Of a DNA stretch of 51,759 nucleotides, positions 41,224-49,670 are shown piece after piece. Both the position numbers and the translations under genes were made by a program. The notes beneath the pieces were generated by a model. That model ran no database searches and was not told the origin of the DNA. It saw only the letters and a program-made list of their open reading frames with translations. Source of the stretch: Ruminococcus sp. (GTDB lineage: Bacteria > Bacillota > Clostridia > Oscillospirales > Acutalibacteraceae); NCBI GenBank assembly GCA_017405065.1, contig JAFRBD010000004.1:1-51759 (forward strand), given 5' to 3'. Each line of letters begins with the position of its first letter. The first letter of the stretch is position 1.

Positions 41224-43020
41224 ATGAAGCGAATCATTCGTTTGGCGATATGCGTCGTTTTATGCGCGGCGCTGCTGTGTGCGAATATGGTTACGGCTGA
41301 CGCCGCCTCCGGATTCTTTTCCGCGGTGGATATGCTTTTGATCGACACCCACCTGGAGGGGTATGTCGATCTGGGCAGCGGCGCTCCCGCTCAGGGCGCC
41401 TGTACCGACGGCAAGTACGCCTACTTCGGCTTTGTGTCGGGCGGCGTGTGTACGCTGGCGAAGTTTGACGTCAATACGTGGGAATATGTCTCGAAAGAGA
41501 AGATCATCAATATGGGTCACTCCAACGACATGACCTATAATTCCGATAAGGACTATCTGGTCGTCGCCAATAACGCGCCGTATTACGACGTTATCACCCT
41601 GATCGATCCCGATACGCTCGCGCCCGTCAAAGACGTCCAGATCAAGGAGGATATTTATTCCATCGCCTATAACGCGAAGCGTAAATGCTATGTGGTGGGC
41701 TTGTCCGGTACCTATGACTTTGCGATACTGGATGACGACTTCAAGGTGAAAGAGAAGTTTGAGGGCGTCAAGACCGGCTATACCCGTCAGGGCTGCGACT
41801 GCGACGACGATTATATTTATTTTGTCCAGAGCGGCGGCAGCAATATCCTTGTGGTTTATGATTATGACGGAAATCATATCACCGATATCCCGATGACCAG
41901 CTCCGACGAGGTAGAGAATATCTTCCATGTCGGCAATACCTTCTATACCTCGCTGTTTTATTACGGAAACAAGCTGTATCGTATCGGCTTCAACGGCGCG
42001 TCGAAGATCGCCTATCATGTTTCTTACGATCCGAACGGCGGCGAGGGCGAGATGAAGAGTACCGCGGTGACCTACGGTGAAAGCACCAAGCTGGCGGCGA
42101 ATACCTTTACCCGCGACGGTTATTTCTTTGCCGGATGGCGCGTGCAGCGTACAAGCGACGGCAAATACATCGGCTATGCCGGCGGCGCGTCCGATTATGA
42201 CTGGCTGGATGAAGCGGATGTTTACGATTATGTTCTCTACGATGACGAGGAGCCTGTTTCCTCGACCGTCAGATACGGCAGCGTCAAGCTGTATGCCGAG
42301 TGGATCGCCGACCGATACGAGGTGCATTACGACAGCGGCGACGGCGCGGGTGAAGCGTACCGCCTGAGCGCCGGTCATTTTGAAGAGCTGACCGTGCCCG
42401 AGCTGGACTACACGCAGGAGGGATTCATCCTCGACGGCTATACGGCGCAGCGTGAGTGCGACGGCAGAGTCTACGGATATCGCAGCGGCAGCAAAAAACC
42501 CGAATGGCTGGAGCCTGCCGACGCGCACGAGCTTTATCGCTTCCGCGCGGGCGATACATACTCCGCCATGACGCCCGAGGGCGCGGTGAATATGACGGCT
42601 CAGTATCAATACGCTTATACGTTCGGCGAGGACGGCAGCACGCTGGTCGAGTATGTCGGCGTAGATGAAAAGGTCAATATCCCGAGCAACGACGGCGAGC
42701 TGAAGACCCTTGCCGAGGGCGCGATCAGGGATAACGAGAATATGAAGGATCTGTATATCCCCGCGGGCGTCAATGCGATGCAGAAGCAGTCGATCTCCAA
42801 TTGCCCCAAGCTGCGCAATATCTATTTTGAAGGGGAGCTGCCCGACGAGATCGACGGCGAGTGCTATGTCGGAAAGGATTCGCCCGTTGTTTACGAGATA
42901 CGTGGCGGACAGCCGTTCTGCATCGGTTTTTTGACCGGTCAGTCAGGCGTATCGCTGCTGCGGCTGCATGCGGATTCGCTGAAAAAGACGTATGCCGAGA
43001 GGTTTGAAAAATCAGAATAG
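41224..43020 (+). CDS. Secreted protein: propeller-like domain, InlB-type repeats, LRR-like tail
   Basis: 598 residues. Signal peptide ~1-27 (IIRLAICVVLCAALLCANMV, cleavage near ADAASG). Residues ~30-260 look like a beta-propeller (GKYAYFGFVSGGVCTLAKFD; HSNDMTYNSDKDYLVVANNA; IYSIAYNAKRKCYVVGLSGT). Two Listeria-Bacteroides (InlB B) repeats follow: YHVSYDPNGGEGEMKST with GYFFAGWRVQRTSDGKYIGY, and YEVHYDSGDGAGEAYRL with FILDGYTAQRECDGRVYGY. The C-terminal ~100 residues read like BspA-type leucine-rich repeat (TLAEGAIRDNENMKDLYIPA; SISNCPKLRNIYFEG). AGGAGA is 6 bp before ATG 41224. No anchor is seen, so it is probably secreted or loosely wall-bound; partner unknown. Confidence 0.85.
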   Translation: MKRIIRLAICVVLCAALLCANMVTADAASGFFSAVDMLLIDTHLEGYVDLGSGAPAQGACTDGKYAYFGFVSGGVCTLAKFDVNTWEYVSKEKIINMGHSNDMTYNSDKDYLVVANNAPYYDVITLIDPDTLAPVKDVQIKEDIYSIAYNAKRKCYVVGLSGTYDFAILDDDFKVKEKFEGVKTGYTRQGCDCDDDYIYFVQSGGSNILVVYDYDGNHITDIPMTSSDEVENIFHVGNTFYTSLFYYGNKLYRIGFNGASKIAYHVSYDPNGGEGEMKSTAVTYGESTKLAANTFTRDGYFFAGWRVQRTSDGKYIGYAGGASDYDWLDEADVYDYVLYDDEEPVSSTVRYGSVKLYAEWIADRYEVHYDSGDGAGEAYRLSAGHFEELTVPELDYTQEGFILDGYTAQRECDGRVYGYRSGSKKPEWLEPADAHELYRFRAGDTYSAMTPEGAVNMTAQYQYAYTFGEDGSTLVEYVGVDEKVNIPSNDGELKTLAEGAIRDNENMKDLYIPAGVNAMQKQSISNCPKLRNIYFEGELPDEIDGECYVGKDSPVVYEIRGGQPFCIGFLTGQSGVSLLRLHADSLKKTYAERFEKSE

Positions 43021-43032
43021 CGAGGAATTATC

Positions 43033-43062
43033 AGGGCGTTCCCTTTGCGGGAGCGCCCTTGT
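43033..43062. terminator. Bidirectional terminator between convergent genes
   Basis: AGGGCGTTCCC (43033-43043) pairs with GGGAGCGCCCT (43049-43059) with one G-T pair; T-rich on the right. Confidence 0.75.
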
Positions 43063-43073
43063 TTGCAGACCGA

Positions 43074-43544
43074 TCATTCAAAATAAAACACCGTTGAGCC
43101 GTTCGGATCGGCAAGCGACGTCGGAATACCGCTGCGCGCCGTAAGAGCCGCGTCGCCGTAAGGGGTGGGAAGCGTAAAGCGATCCTCGCCGTTCTCTGTT
43201 GAGAGATAGGACGCCTGCGGAAGATAGGCGAGAGCGTTGTGGAGCGAGGCGGGCAGGCTGTCTGCGGGCAGATAATCGGCGTTTGCATTTGTACAGTGCC
43301 CCTGACAGCGCACGGACAGCGCGCTGTCCTCCCAGCAGAATTCCATCCCGCTCACCGTATACGGTTCGGATAAGGAAACGACCAGACCGCCGCCTTCTTT
43401 GGCGACGGTTCCGCGATAGACAGAGCCGTTGTGATCGGCGGTGAAGGACGCCGTAAAATCGCTTTGTACGGTCGGCGGTTCGCCGCAGGAGACGAGCAGG
43501 AACAGCGGGATCAGCAGGATCGGCAGGATAAACAGTTTTTTCAT
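43074..43544 (-). CDS. Small lipoprotein, function unknown
   Basis: 156 residues. A lipoprotein signal peptide ends LLVSC (Cys20). The mature part is beta-rich: DFTASFTADHNGSVYRGTVA, GGLVVSLSEPYTVSGMEF and FTLPTPYGDAALTARSGIPT. It resembles the LolA/LppX-like lipoprotein folds often found in Firmicutes, but I cannot assign a family. Two Cys in RCQGHCTNAN might form a disulfide or bind metal. AGGAGG is 7 bp before the ATG. A lone gene, convergent with the propeller protein. Confidence 0.75.
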   Translation of the reverse strand: MKKLFILPILLIPLFLLVSCGEPPTVQSDFTASFTADHNGSVYRGTVAKEGGGLVVSLSEPYTVSGMEFCWEDSALSVRCQGHCTNANADYLPADSLPASLHNALAYLPQASYLSTENGEDRFTLPTPYGDAALTARSGIPTSLADPNGSTVFYFE

Positions 43545-43707
43545 AATACCTCCTGATACTGTTTGATACTGATTTTCATACTAAATCCTTAATGAAAAGA
43601 TAAACTCTCATTAAATGGATTGGTGAGATATCAGCGGAAAATTTCGCAGAGCGAGGTGGACGACGCAGGCATACCGACGTATGTCAAGGAGTCAGTATCC
43701 ATAAAAC

Positions 43708-43743
43708 AACCGACGGAAGAGTCGTGATACTTCCGTCGGTTTT
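43708..43743. terminator. Intrinsic terminator downstream of nnrD
   Basis: A 12-bp perfect stem (AACCGACGGAAG 43708-43719 with CTTCCGTCGGTT 43730-43741), T-rich on both outer sides; on the minus strand it ends the nnrD transcript. Confidence 0.85.
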
Positions 43744-43779
43744 GTACGTCTTTATTGCAGATGAAAGCTGTTGTGTGCG

Positions 43780-44661
43780 TTAATTGATCGCGTCCTCGAT
43801 CTTCATATATACTTCCGGCAGACAATCGATGATATCCGACGGGAGCATGGCGGTCTGGCTGAGCTCAGCCGCCGCGATATCGCCCGCCAGCGCGTGGATA
43901 TGCACGCCCATGACGGCGGCTTCAAAGGGGACTGCGCCCTGTGCCGTGAGCGAGGCGATGACGCCCGCCAGCACATCGCCGGAGCCGCCCTTCGCCATGC
44001 CGCTGTTGCCGGCGATGTTCTCGTATACCTCGCCGTCTTTCGCGATATAGGTGCGGTGACCCTTCAGGACGAGGGTGATCCCTTTATGCTCGATTGAGTA
44101 ATCCTCAGCCGTCTTAGCCGGATCGTGCAGGATCTCTCCGACGCTCAGCCCGCTCAGTCGTGAGAATTCCCTGACGTGCGGCGTGAGGATGATATCTGAC
44201 TGACAGCTGCCTAAATAATGTATATGCCTCGCCAGGACGTTTATGCCGTCCGCGTCGATGACGAGGGGGCAGTCCGCGCTGCTGAGCGCCGCTTTCAGCA
44301 TTGCTGCGGTGGATTCGTTATTGCCCATGCCGCAGCCGATCAGCACCGCCGTCGCTTTCGTGAGGAGCGTCGTCACAGCGGGGATATCCGCCTGACACAG
44401 CGTGCCGAGATCGTTTCCCTTGACAGGTACGCACACGCTCTCCCGCACCGAAGCGCCGAACAGGGGATAGATGCTCTCGGGCAGCACCTGATAATGCAGT
44501 CCGACGCCGCTGCGTAAAGCCGCTTTCGCGCTCAGGATCGCCGCTCCCGCATAGCCGAAGCTGCCTGTCAGCGAGACCAGCGTGCCCATCGTGCCCTTGT
44601 GCGCGTCGGCGGGACGGCGGGGGAAATGCCGCTCGAGATAGTCGAAATCCACTCTGATCAT
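43780..44661 (-). CDS. nnrD: ADP-dependent (S)-NAD(P)H-hydrate dehydratase
   Basis: 293 residues of the YjeF C-terminal (ribokinase-like) family, which repairs hydrated NAD(P)H using ADP or ATP. Motifs: RRPADAHKGTMGTLVSLTGS at the N-terminus, GYAGAAILSAKAALRSGVGL, VLIGCGMGNNEST, CPLVIDADGINVLA, LTPHVREFSRLSG and the catalytic KGGSGDVLAGVIASL (Asp in GSGD). The NnrE epimerase half usually fused or adjacent is not seen here. The start codon overlaps the stop of the upstream membrane-protein gene by 4 bp, indicating translational coupling. Confidence 0.95.
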   Translation of the reverse strand: MIRVDFDYLERHFPRRPADAHKGTMGTLVSLTGSFGYAGAAILSAKAALRSGVGLHYQVLPESIYPLFGASVRESVCVPVKGNDLGTLCQADIPAVTTLLTKATAVLIGCGMGNNESTAAMLKAALSSADCPLVIDADGINVLARHIHYLGSCQSDIILTPHVREFSRLSGLSVGEILHDPAKTAEDYSIEHKGITLVLKGHRTYIAKDGEVYENIAGNSGMAKGGSGDVLAGVIASLTAQGAVPFEAAVMGVHIHALAGDIAAAELSQTAMLPSDIIDCLPEVYMKIEDAIN

Positions 44662-45200
44662 AACTGCTTGCTTATAAAGAGCTTCTTGCGCAGCTCGTTA
44701 TTGAAATAGGGCTTCATTTCCTCCAGCAGCTTGTCATTGGGCGTGAACAGGATGGCGCATTTGCCCTTGGCTTCATCGTGATAGGCGGCGACGTAGTTTT
44801 CTTGAGAAAACTCCTTGGTCGATGCGCGGTAGACCTTGTTGAACTGGTGACGGGTCATCTCCTTGTCGTCATAGCGGAAGAAGTCGTCAAACTTCCTGAC
44901 GTCCACCTTGACGATGGGTCTGCGCCTGCGCTTGGCGATGATCTTGTCGATACGCAGGGTCGCGCTGAGAAAGGAATACTCATACTCGACCTTCAATGAA
45001 GTGATAAAGTACCACGCGCCGTATACGGTGAACAGCAGGACGAACATCGCGATCACGGCGAGGTAGGCGATCCCGGTGAGCTTGGCAATGACGATCAGCG
45101 CGGCGGGGACGCCGAGCGCGATCAGGACGATCAGCGCGATCTTGACGCCGTAGCCCGCGCCCTTCGCCTTGGGCACTACCTGTTCGATCAGGTTTTCCAT
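44658..45200 (-). CDS. Conserved two-helix membrane protein coupled to nnrD
   Basis: 180 residues. Two adjacent membrane helices (~18-40 and ~42-64: KIALIVLIALGVPAALIVIA; YLAVIAMFVLLFTVYGAWYF) are followed by a basic/beta-rich cytoplasmic domain (VEYEYSFLSATLRIDKIIAK, RRRRPIVKVDVRKFDDFFRY, GKCAILFTPNDKLLEEMKPY). The domain resembles PH-like DUF families; I think it is the DUF6106 type found in Oscillospirales, with moderate confidence. GAGGTG lies 6 bp before ATG 45200. The 4-bp overlap with nnrD suggests a shared operon. Function unknown. Confidence 0.75.
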   Translation of the reverse strand: MENLIEQVVPKAKGAGYGVKIALIVLIALGVPAALIVIAKLTGIAYLAVIAMFVLLFTVYGAWYFITSLKVEYEYSFLSATLRIDKIIAKRRRRPIVKVDVRKFDDFFRYDDKEMTRHQFNKVYRASTKEFSQENYVAAYHDEAKGKCAILFTPNDKLLEEMKPYFNNELRKKLFISKQL

Positions 45201-45402
45201 GATAAACACCTCTTTGATAGTTTATATTTTGTAGGAGAGGGGCTTGCTCCTCCTGTCTGTAGACGCGGGCTTGCTCCTCCCGCTTCTTACCGGTGACCGG
45301 TTGAATGACCGTAAAAACAAATCCACGATATACTTTATCATATATTCGGATATTTTTCAATAAAGTCTTGCAAAATTCTTATCTTAGTGTTATCATAGCA
45401 CT
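45201..45402. other. Divergent promoter region with short GC-rich repeats
   Basis: Contains two copies of GGGCTTGCTCCTCC (near 45241 and 45267) and an A/T-rich part with the pheST promoter. No gene is present. Confidence 0.5.
45368..45396 (+). promoter_or_regulatory. Promoter of the T-box/pheST transcript
   Basis: TTGCAA (45368-45373), 17-bp spacer, TATCAT (45391-45396); transcription would start about 45403. Confidence 0.65.
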
Positions 45403-45790
45403 TGATAACGCGACGACGGAGAGAGTAACTCTTGTAAAGTCCACAGAGAGTCTGTATCATCGGCTGGAAGTACGGACGGCGGAGCCTGAGCGAAGTTCAC
45501 TCCCGAGCGGCAGAGCGGAAATTTAGTGATTAGTGATCAGTGACAAGCGATTAGTGATCGGTGGGCTGTGCCCACACCCGATTAATATATACAAATTACT
45601 AACCACTGAAAGAGTAGGTTCTGACGGCTGACCCCGTTACCGGTCGACGAGCGTCCGAGGATCTGACTCCCTTTCCTCAGGGAGGCGGCACGAAGTGCCG
45701 GAGGGTTGTTATCACAACAGATAATACTCGGAAATATGGGTGGTACCGCGGTTCTTCCGTCCCATGCGGGGCAGAGGAACCTTTTTATTT
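45403..45790 (+). promoter_or_regulatory. T-box riboswitch (Phe-type) with repeat-like insertions
   Basis: The leader has the stem I elements GAGAGTAACTC and AGAGAGTCTG...GCTGGAAG, then a specifier loop GCGAAGTTCACTC in which TTC (45496-45498) is a phenylalanine codon. The highly conserved T-box GGGTGGTACCGCG is at 45738-45750 and the terminator hairpin follows. Between stem I and the antiterminator, two segments look inserted: heptamer units TAGTGAT/CAGTGAC (about 45523-45605) and a hairpin CTCCCTTTCCTCAGGGAG with GGCACGAAGTGCC (45665-45705). Uncharged tRNA-Phe should switch on pheS-pheT. Confidence 0.88.
45750..45787 (+). terminator. T-box terminator hairpin
   Basis: GGTTCTTCCGTCCC pairs with GGGGCAGAGGAACC and is followed by TTTTT. 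It is the regulated terminator of the T-box. Confidence 0.85.
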
Positions 45791-46006
45791 AATTAGGAAT
45801 TAGGAAATAGGAAATAGGAATTGACGTTACTCGCCTTACGGCTCAAACAAATCATACAATTCCTCAGTTGTCGTTTGGCGACAGCTTCTTTTCCCAAAAG
45901 GAGCCTTTCATACGTTTCATCTGCTTTGCGTAAAAAAGGTATCTGAATATCGGGTGAGGGCGGAACCCTCCGTCAATTCCTCATTCCTCATTCCTAATTC
46001 CTAATT
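45791..46006. repeat. 216-bp heptamer-armed inverted-repeat element between T-box and pheS
   Basis: The left arm (45791-45825) and right arm (45972-46006) are 35 bp each and match as inverted repeats at 31 of 35 positions. The arms consist of 7-bp units (TAGGAAT, ATAGGAA, ATGAGGA themes). The element lies immediately after the T-box terminator and ends 20 bp before the pheS start, so it adds ~215 nt to the pheST leader. Confidence 0.75.
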
Positions 46007-46025
46007 ACTCAGAATGGAGGTAAAT

Positions 46026-47081
46026 ATGAAAGAAAAGTTAGCAAAACTGAAGGAGCAGCTGCGCGACGATCTGTCCGCCGCCGCCGACGCGCAGGCGCTG
46101 GAAAATCTGCGCGTCAGATACCTCGGCAAGAAAGGCTCCATCACCGACCTGCTGAAGGGGATGAAGTCCCTTTCCAATGAGGAAAAGAAGGAGTTCGGTC
46201 AGTCGGTCAACGCCCTCAAGCAGGAGGCTGCCGAGCGGATCGCCGAGCGCGCCGAAGAGCTCAAGCAGCTCGAGATCCAAAGGGAGATCGCGCGGACTCC
46301 CGTATTCGACCTGACCATTCCCGTCAAGCAGGACAGAGGCTCTTATCATCCGATCACCCTCGTCCAGCGCGAGTGCGAGCGTATCTTCACCACGATGGGC
46401 TTCCATGTGGAGGATTATCCCGAGGTCGTCACCGACTACGAGTGCTTTGAGGCGGTCAACGTGCCGAAGAACCATCCCGCCCGCGATATGCAGGATACCT
46501 ATTATCTGACCAACGGCGAGCTGCTGAAATCGCAGACCTCCGCCGCGCAGAACGCCATCCTCAAAAAGTACGGCAGGCAGCTCATGGAGGACGGCATGCC
46601 CATCCGCGCCATCTTCCCGGGGCGCTGCTTCCGCAATGAAGCGACCGACGCGACCCACGAGAACACCTTCTTCCAGATGGAGGGCGTGATGGTGGACAAG
46701 GATATCTCCATCTCCAACCTGATCTATTTCATGAAGACCATGCTCTCCGAGGTGTTTCAAAAGGATATCAAGGTGCGCCTGCGTCCGGGCTTCTTCCCGT
46801 TCGTCGAACCGGGCTTTGAGCTGGATATCTCCTGCCTGATCTGCGGCGGCGAGACAGGCTGTCCGTCCTGCAACCACAGCGGCTGGCTGGAGCTGTGCCC
46901 CTGCGGCATGATCCACCCCGAGGTGCTCAAGGAGGGCGGCATCGACCCCGAAAAATACACCGGCTTCGCGTTCGGTTTAGGTCTGACCAGACTCGCTATG
47001 ATGAAATACGGCGTTAAAGATATCCGTGACCTGAACTCCGGCTCGCTGAAAGTGATGTCCCAGTTCACGGACGACAAGTAA
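46026..47081 (+). CDS. pheS: Phenylalanine--tRNA ligase alpha subunit
   Basis: 351 residues. It forms the (alpha beta)2 enzyme that charges tRNA-Phe. The N-terminal coiled coil (~1-90) is followed by the class II core: motif 1 region YHPITLVQRECERIFTTMGF, DTYYLTNGELLKSQTSAAQ (Phe site LLRTHTS-type; here LLKSQTSAAQ), motif 2 RAIFPGRCFRNEATDATHEN, FFQMEGVMVD and motif 3 GFAFGLGLTRLAMMKYG. The cysteine-rich CLICGGETGCPSCNHSGWLE insert is common in Clostridia PheS. GGAGGT precedes ATG 46026; the earlier in-frame ATG (46014) overlaps that ribosome site. pheT starts 12 bp downstream. Confidence 0.97.
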   Translation: MKEKLAKLKEQLRDDLSAAADAQALENLRVRYLGKKGSITDLLKGMKSLSNEEKKEFGQSVNALKQEAAERIAERAEELKQLEIQREIARTPVFDLTIPVKQDRGSYHPITLVQRECERIFTTMGFHVEDYPEVVTDYECFEAVNVPKNHPARDMQDTYYLTNGELLKSQTSAAQNAILKKYGRQLMEDGMPIRAIFPGRCFRNEATDATHENTFFQMEGVMVDKDISISNLIYFMKTMLSEVFQKDIKVRLRPGFFPFVEPGFELDISCLICGGETGCPSCNHSGWLELCPCGMIHPEVLKEGGIDPEKYTGFAFGLGLTRLAMMKYGVKDIRDLNSGSLKVMSQFTDDK

Positions 47082-47093
47082 GGAGGGTGCCAT

Positions 47094-49454
47094 ATGTTTT
47101 TATCAATGAATTGGATCAAGGATTTCGTCGATCTCTCCGGCCTGGACGAATTAGATTTGATCAATCGGTTCTCGCTCTCCACCGCGGAGGTCGAGAACGA
47201 CATACAGTTCAAAGGCAGTGACCTCAGCGGTATCGTCGTCGCCGAGATCAAGAGTGTCGAAAATCATCCCGAGTCGAAAAAGCTCCATCTCTTAAAGGTG
47301 GATATCGGCGCGGATATACTCGTAGACGTCGTCTGCGGCGCGCCGAACGTCCGCGTCGGCATGAAGACCGCCTTCGCCAAGGTAGGCGCGAGGATCGGCG
47401 GGATCGAGATCGCTCCCAGACCGCTTGCCGGTCAGATGAGCTATGGTATGTGCTGCTCCGAGAAGGAGATCGGCATTTCCGACGACCATTCCGGCATCAT
47501 GGAGATCACCGACGACGTTGAGAACGGCACTGATCTGAAAGAGATCTACGCCATCGACGATATCATCTTTGAGGTGGACAATAAAAGCCTGACCAACCGT
47601 CCCGACCTGTGGAGCCACTACGGCATCGCGCGGGAGTTCGCCGCGATCGCCGAAAGACCGCTCAAGGCGCTGGATTTTGCGGATCTGAGTGCTTACGACG
47701 GTCTGCCCAAGGTCGATATGAAGATCGAAGACCCGCTGTGCTACCGCTACTCCTGCCTGCAGTTTGAGAATATTTCCAGAAATGTCAGCCCTGTCAATAT
47801 GCGCATCCGCCTGTTCTACTGCGGCATGCGCGCGATCAACTTCCTCGCCGACATGACCAACTACCTCATGCTCGAGATGGGTCAGCCGATGCACGCCTTC
47901 GACTCCCGCAAGGTGGAGAATATCCGTATCAAACGCTTCGATCACGACTTTACCTTCCAAACCCTCGACGGCGTGGAGCGCCGTATCGATCCCGAGACGC
48001 TGATGATCTGCAACGGCGACATTCCCGTAGCGATCGCCGGCATCATAGGCGGTCTGGACAGCGAGATCGTCGAGGATACCCATACCCTGACGCTCGAGTC
48101 CGCGACCTTTGACGCGGCTTCTATCCGCAAGTCCACCGTCAGGCTCAGCCATCGTACCGACTCCTCCATGCGGTATGAAAAGTCGCTCGATCCCGAGCTG
48201 ACCGCGGCGGCGATCGCCCGCTTCGTCTACCTGCTGAAGCAGTATGACGGCGGGGTAGAGGTCGTCTCCTCGCTGACCGACGATTACGCTTATCATTATC
48301 CGACCGTGCGCCTGAGCTTTGACAAGGCGTATGTCTATAAATACACCGGTATCGAGATCGACAACGATACCATCGTCAGCACCCTGCAGCGCCTCGGCTT
48401 TGAAGTCAGCTGCAGGAATGACGAATTCGAGGTGCTGGTACCCTCGTGGCGCGCCACCAAGGACGTCACCATCAAGGCGGACATCATCGAGGAGATCACC
48501 CGCATCTACGGCTACGATAATTTCGAGATCCATACCGCGAACGCGCCGCTGTTCCCGACCCGTCCCGAGCCTGTCAAGAAGGACGAGGACAACGTCAAGG
48601 ATATCCTCGTCAAGCACTTCAATCTCCACGAGCTTCATTCCTACGTCTGGAACTACGCGGACGAGCTGAAAGAACTGGGTATCGCGAACGAGGGCGTCAT
48701 CAAGCTGATGAACGCCTCCAACCCCAACATCGAGACCATCCGCAGAACGATGATCCCCACCCAGCTTTGTCAGGTCAGGAGCAATCTCGGCTACGCGCCG
48801 TCCTTCGGCATTTTCGAGGTCGGCAGAGTCGTGACCGGCATGACCGACGACGATCTCTGTATCGAGGAAAAGCACCTCGGCGTCACCCTGTATCAGAAGG
48901 GCGGTCAGCTCCGCGAGCAGTACTTTGAGATGAAAGCCATCATCGAGACGCTGGTCGACGAGCTGAAGCACAAGACCGTCAGCTTTGAGAAGCTCGAGCC
49001 GGAATTCGACTTTGAGCATCCGGTGAACCTGAACGCGGTCATCGTCGACGGCAGCGTGATCGGAAAGATCGGCATGATCCATCCGTCCGTGATGAAGAAG
49101 CTCGACAAGCGCGCGACCGTCGTATTCGCCGAGATCGATATGGATCGGTTCGCCGCGATCGGTAACGATTCCATTCAGTATGAAGAGCCCTCCAAGTTCC
49201 CGGGCATCGAGATCGATCTGAGCTTTTTGACCGCGGTGTTCGCTCCGATCTTAGAGGCGATCAAAAAAGCCGCCTGCGAGCTTATCAAAAAGATCGACGT
49301 GATCGATATTTATGAGGACGGAGAGAATTCCTCGATCGCCGTGCGCCTGACCTTCGGCGACAATACCCGCACCCTGACAAGGGAAGAGGTCACCGCCGTC
49401 ACCGATAAGATCGTCGCCGATCTGGAAGATAAGGGAATCAAGCTGAAGAAATAA
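47094..49454 (+). CDS. pheT: Phenylalanine--tRNA ligase beta subunit
   Basis: 786 residues. Domains in order: N-terminal EMAP/tRNA-binding OB fold (~40-155, VVAEIKSVENHPESKKLHLL, KVDIGADILVDVVCGAPNVR), B3/4 editing domain (~205-380, MHAFDSRKVENIRI; LTLESATFDAASIRKSTVRL with SHRTDSSMRYEKSLDPEL), B5 domain (~400-470), catalytic-like core (RRTMIPTQLCQVRSNLGYAP; FEVGRVV), and FDX-ACB anticodon-binding domain (~690-785, YEEPSKFPGIEIDLSFLTAV; VRLTFGDNTRTLTREEV). AAGGAGGG precedes the ATG. Length is normal. It follows pheS after 12 bp under the same T-box. Confidence 0.97.
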   Translation: MFLSMNWIKDFVDLSGLDELDLINRFSLSTAEVENDIQFKGSDLSGIVVAEIKSVENHPESKKLHLLKVDIGADILVDVVCGAPNVRVGMKTAFAKVGARIGGIEIAPRPLAGQMSYGMCCSEKEIGISDDHSGIMEITDDVENGTDLKEIYAIDDIIFEVDNKSLTNRPDLWSHYGIAREFAAIAERPLKALDFADLSAYDGLPKVDMKIEDPLCYRYSCLQFENISRNVSPVNMRIRLFYCGMRAINFLADMTNYLMLEMGQPMHAFDSRKVENIRIKRFDHDFTFQTLDGVERRIDPETLMICNGDIPVAIAGIIGGLDSEIVEDTHTLTLESATFDAASIRKSTVRLSHRTDSSMRYEKSLDPELTAAAIARFVYLLKQYDGGVEVVSSLTDDYAYHYPTVRLSFDKAYVYKYTGIEIDNDTIVSTLQRLGFEVSCRNDEFEVLVPSWRATKDVTIKADIIEEITRIYGYDNFEIHTANAPLFPTRPEPVKKDEDNVKDILVKHFNLHELHSYVWNYADELKELGIANEGVIKLMNASNPNIETIRRTMIPTQLCQVRSNLGYAPSFGIFEVGRVVTGMTDDDLCIEEKHLGVTLYQKGGQLREQYFEMKAIIETLVDELKHKTVSFEKLEPEFDFEHPVNLNAVIVDGSVIGKIGMIHPSVMKKLDKRATVVFAEIDMDRFAAIGNDSIQYEEPSKFPGIEIDLSFLTAVFAPILEAIKKAACELIKKIDVIDIYEDGENSSIAVRLTFGDNTRTLTREEVTAVTDKIVADLEDKGIKLKK

Positions 49455-49469
49455 GCTATAAAACAACAG

Positions 49470-49579
49470 TGTCATTGCGAGGAGTCGGCAAAGCCGACGA
49501 CGCGGCAATCCCCCTGTAATTACTGCCGGCTGCAGGCGGAAGGGGATTCCCACGGTCGCGCTGCTCCCTCGGAATGACA
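49470..49579. repeat. Palindromic intergenic repeat (GTCATTGCGAGG type)
   Basis: TGTCATTGCGAGGAG at the left and CTCCCTCGGAATGACA at the right form imperfect inverted ends around short internal hairpins (GTCGGCAAAGCCGAC). This type of repeat is common between bacterial genes. A partial relative is at 50407-50473. Confidence 0.7.
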
Positions 49580-49609
49580 CTTGTTTTATGAGCGGTTATG
49601 AAATATTGC

Positions 49610-49638
49610 TTGCATTCTTCTCAACAATAGTGTATAAT
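49610..49638 (+). promoter_or_regulatory. Promoter of ireB
   Basis: TTGCAT (49610-49615), 17-bp spacer, perfect TATAAT (49633-49638). Confidence 0.75.
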
Positions 49639-49670
49639 ATAATCGATTAAGTATCTACGGAGGTGTTTGT

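Noticed and set aside
47292..49082. A 596-codon minus-strand frame opposite pheT
   Set aside because: It is an antisense shadow of pheT, rich in D/H/V/L repeats, and lacks any recognisable motif.
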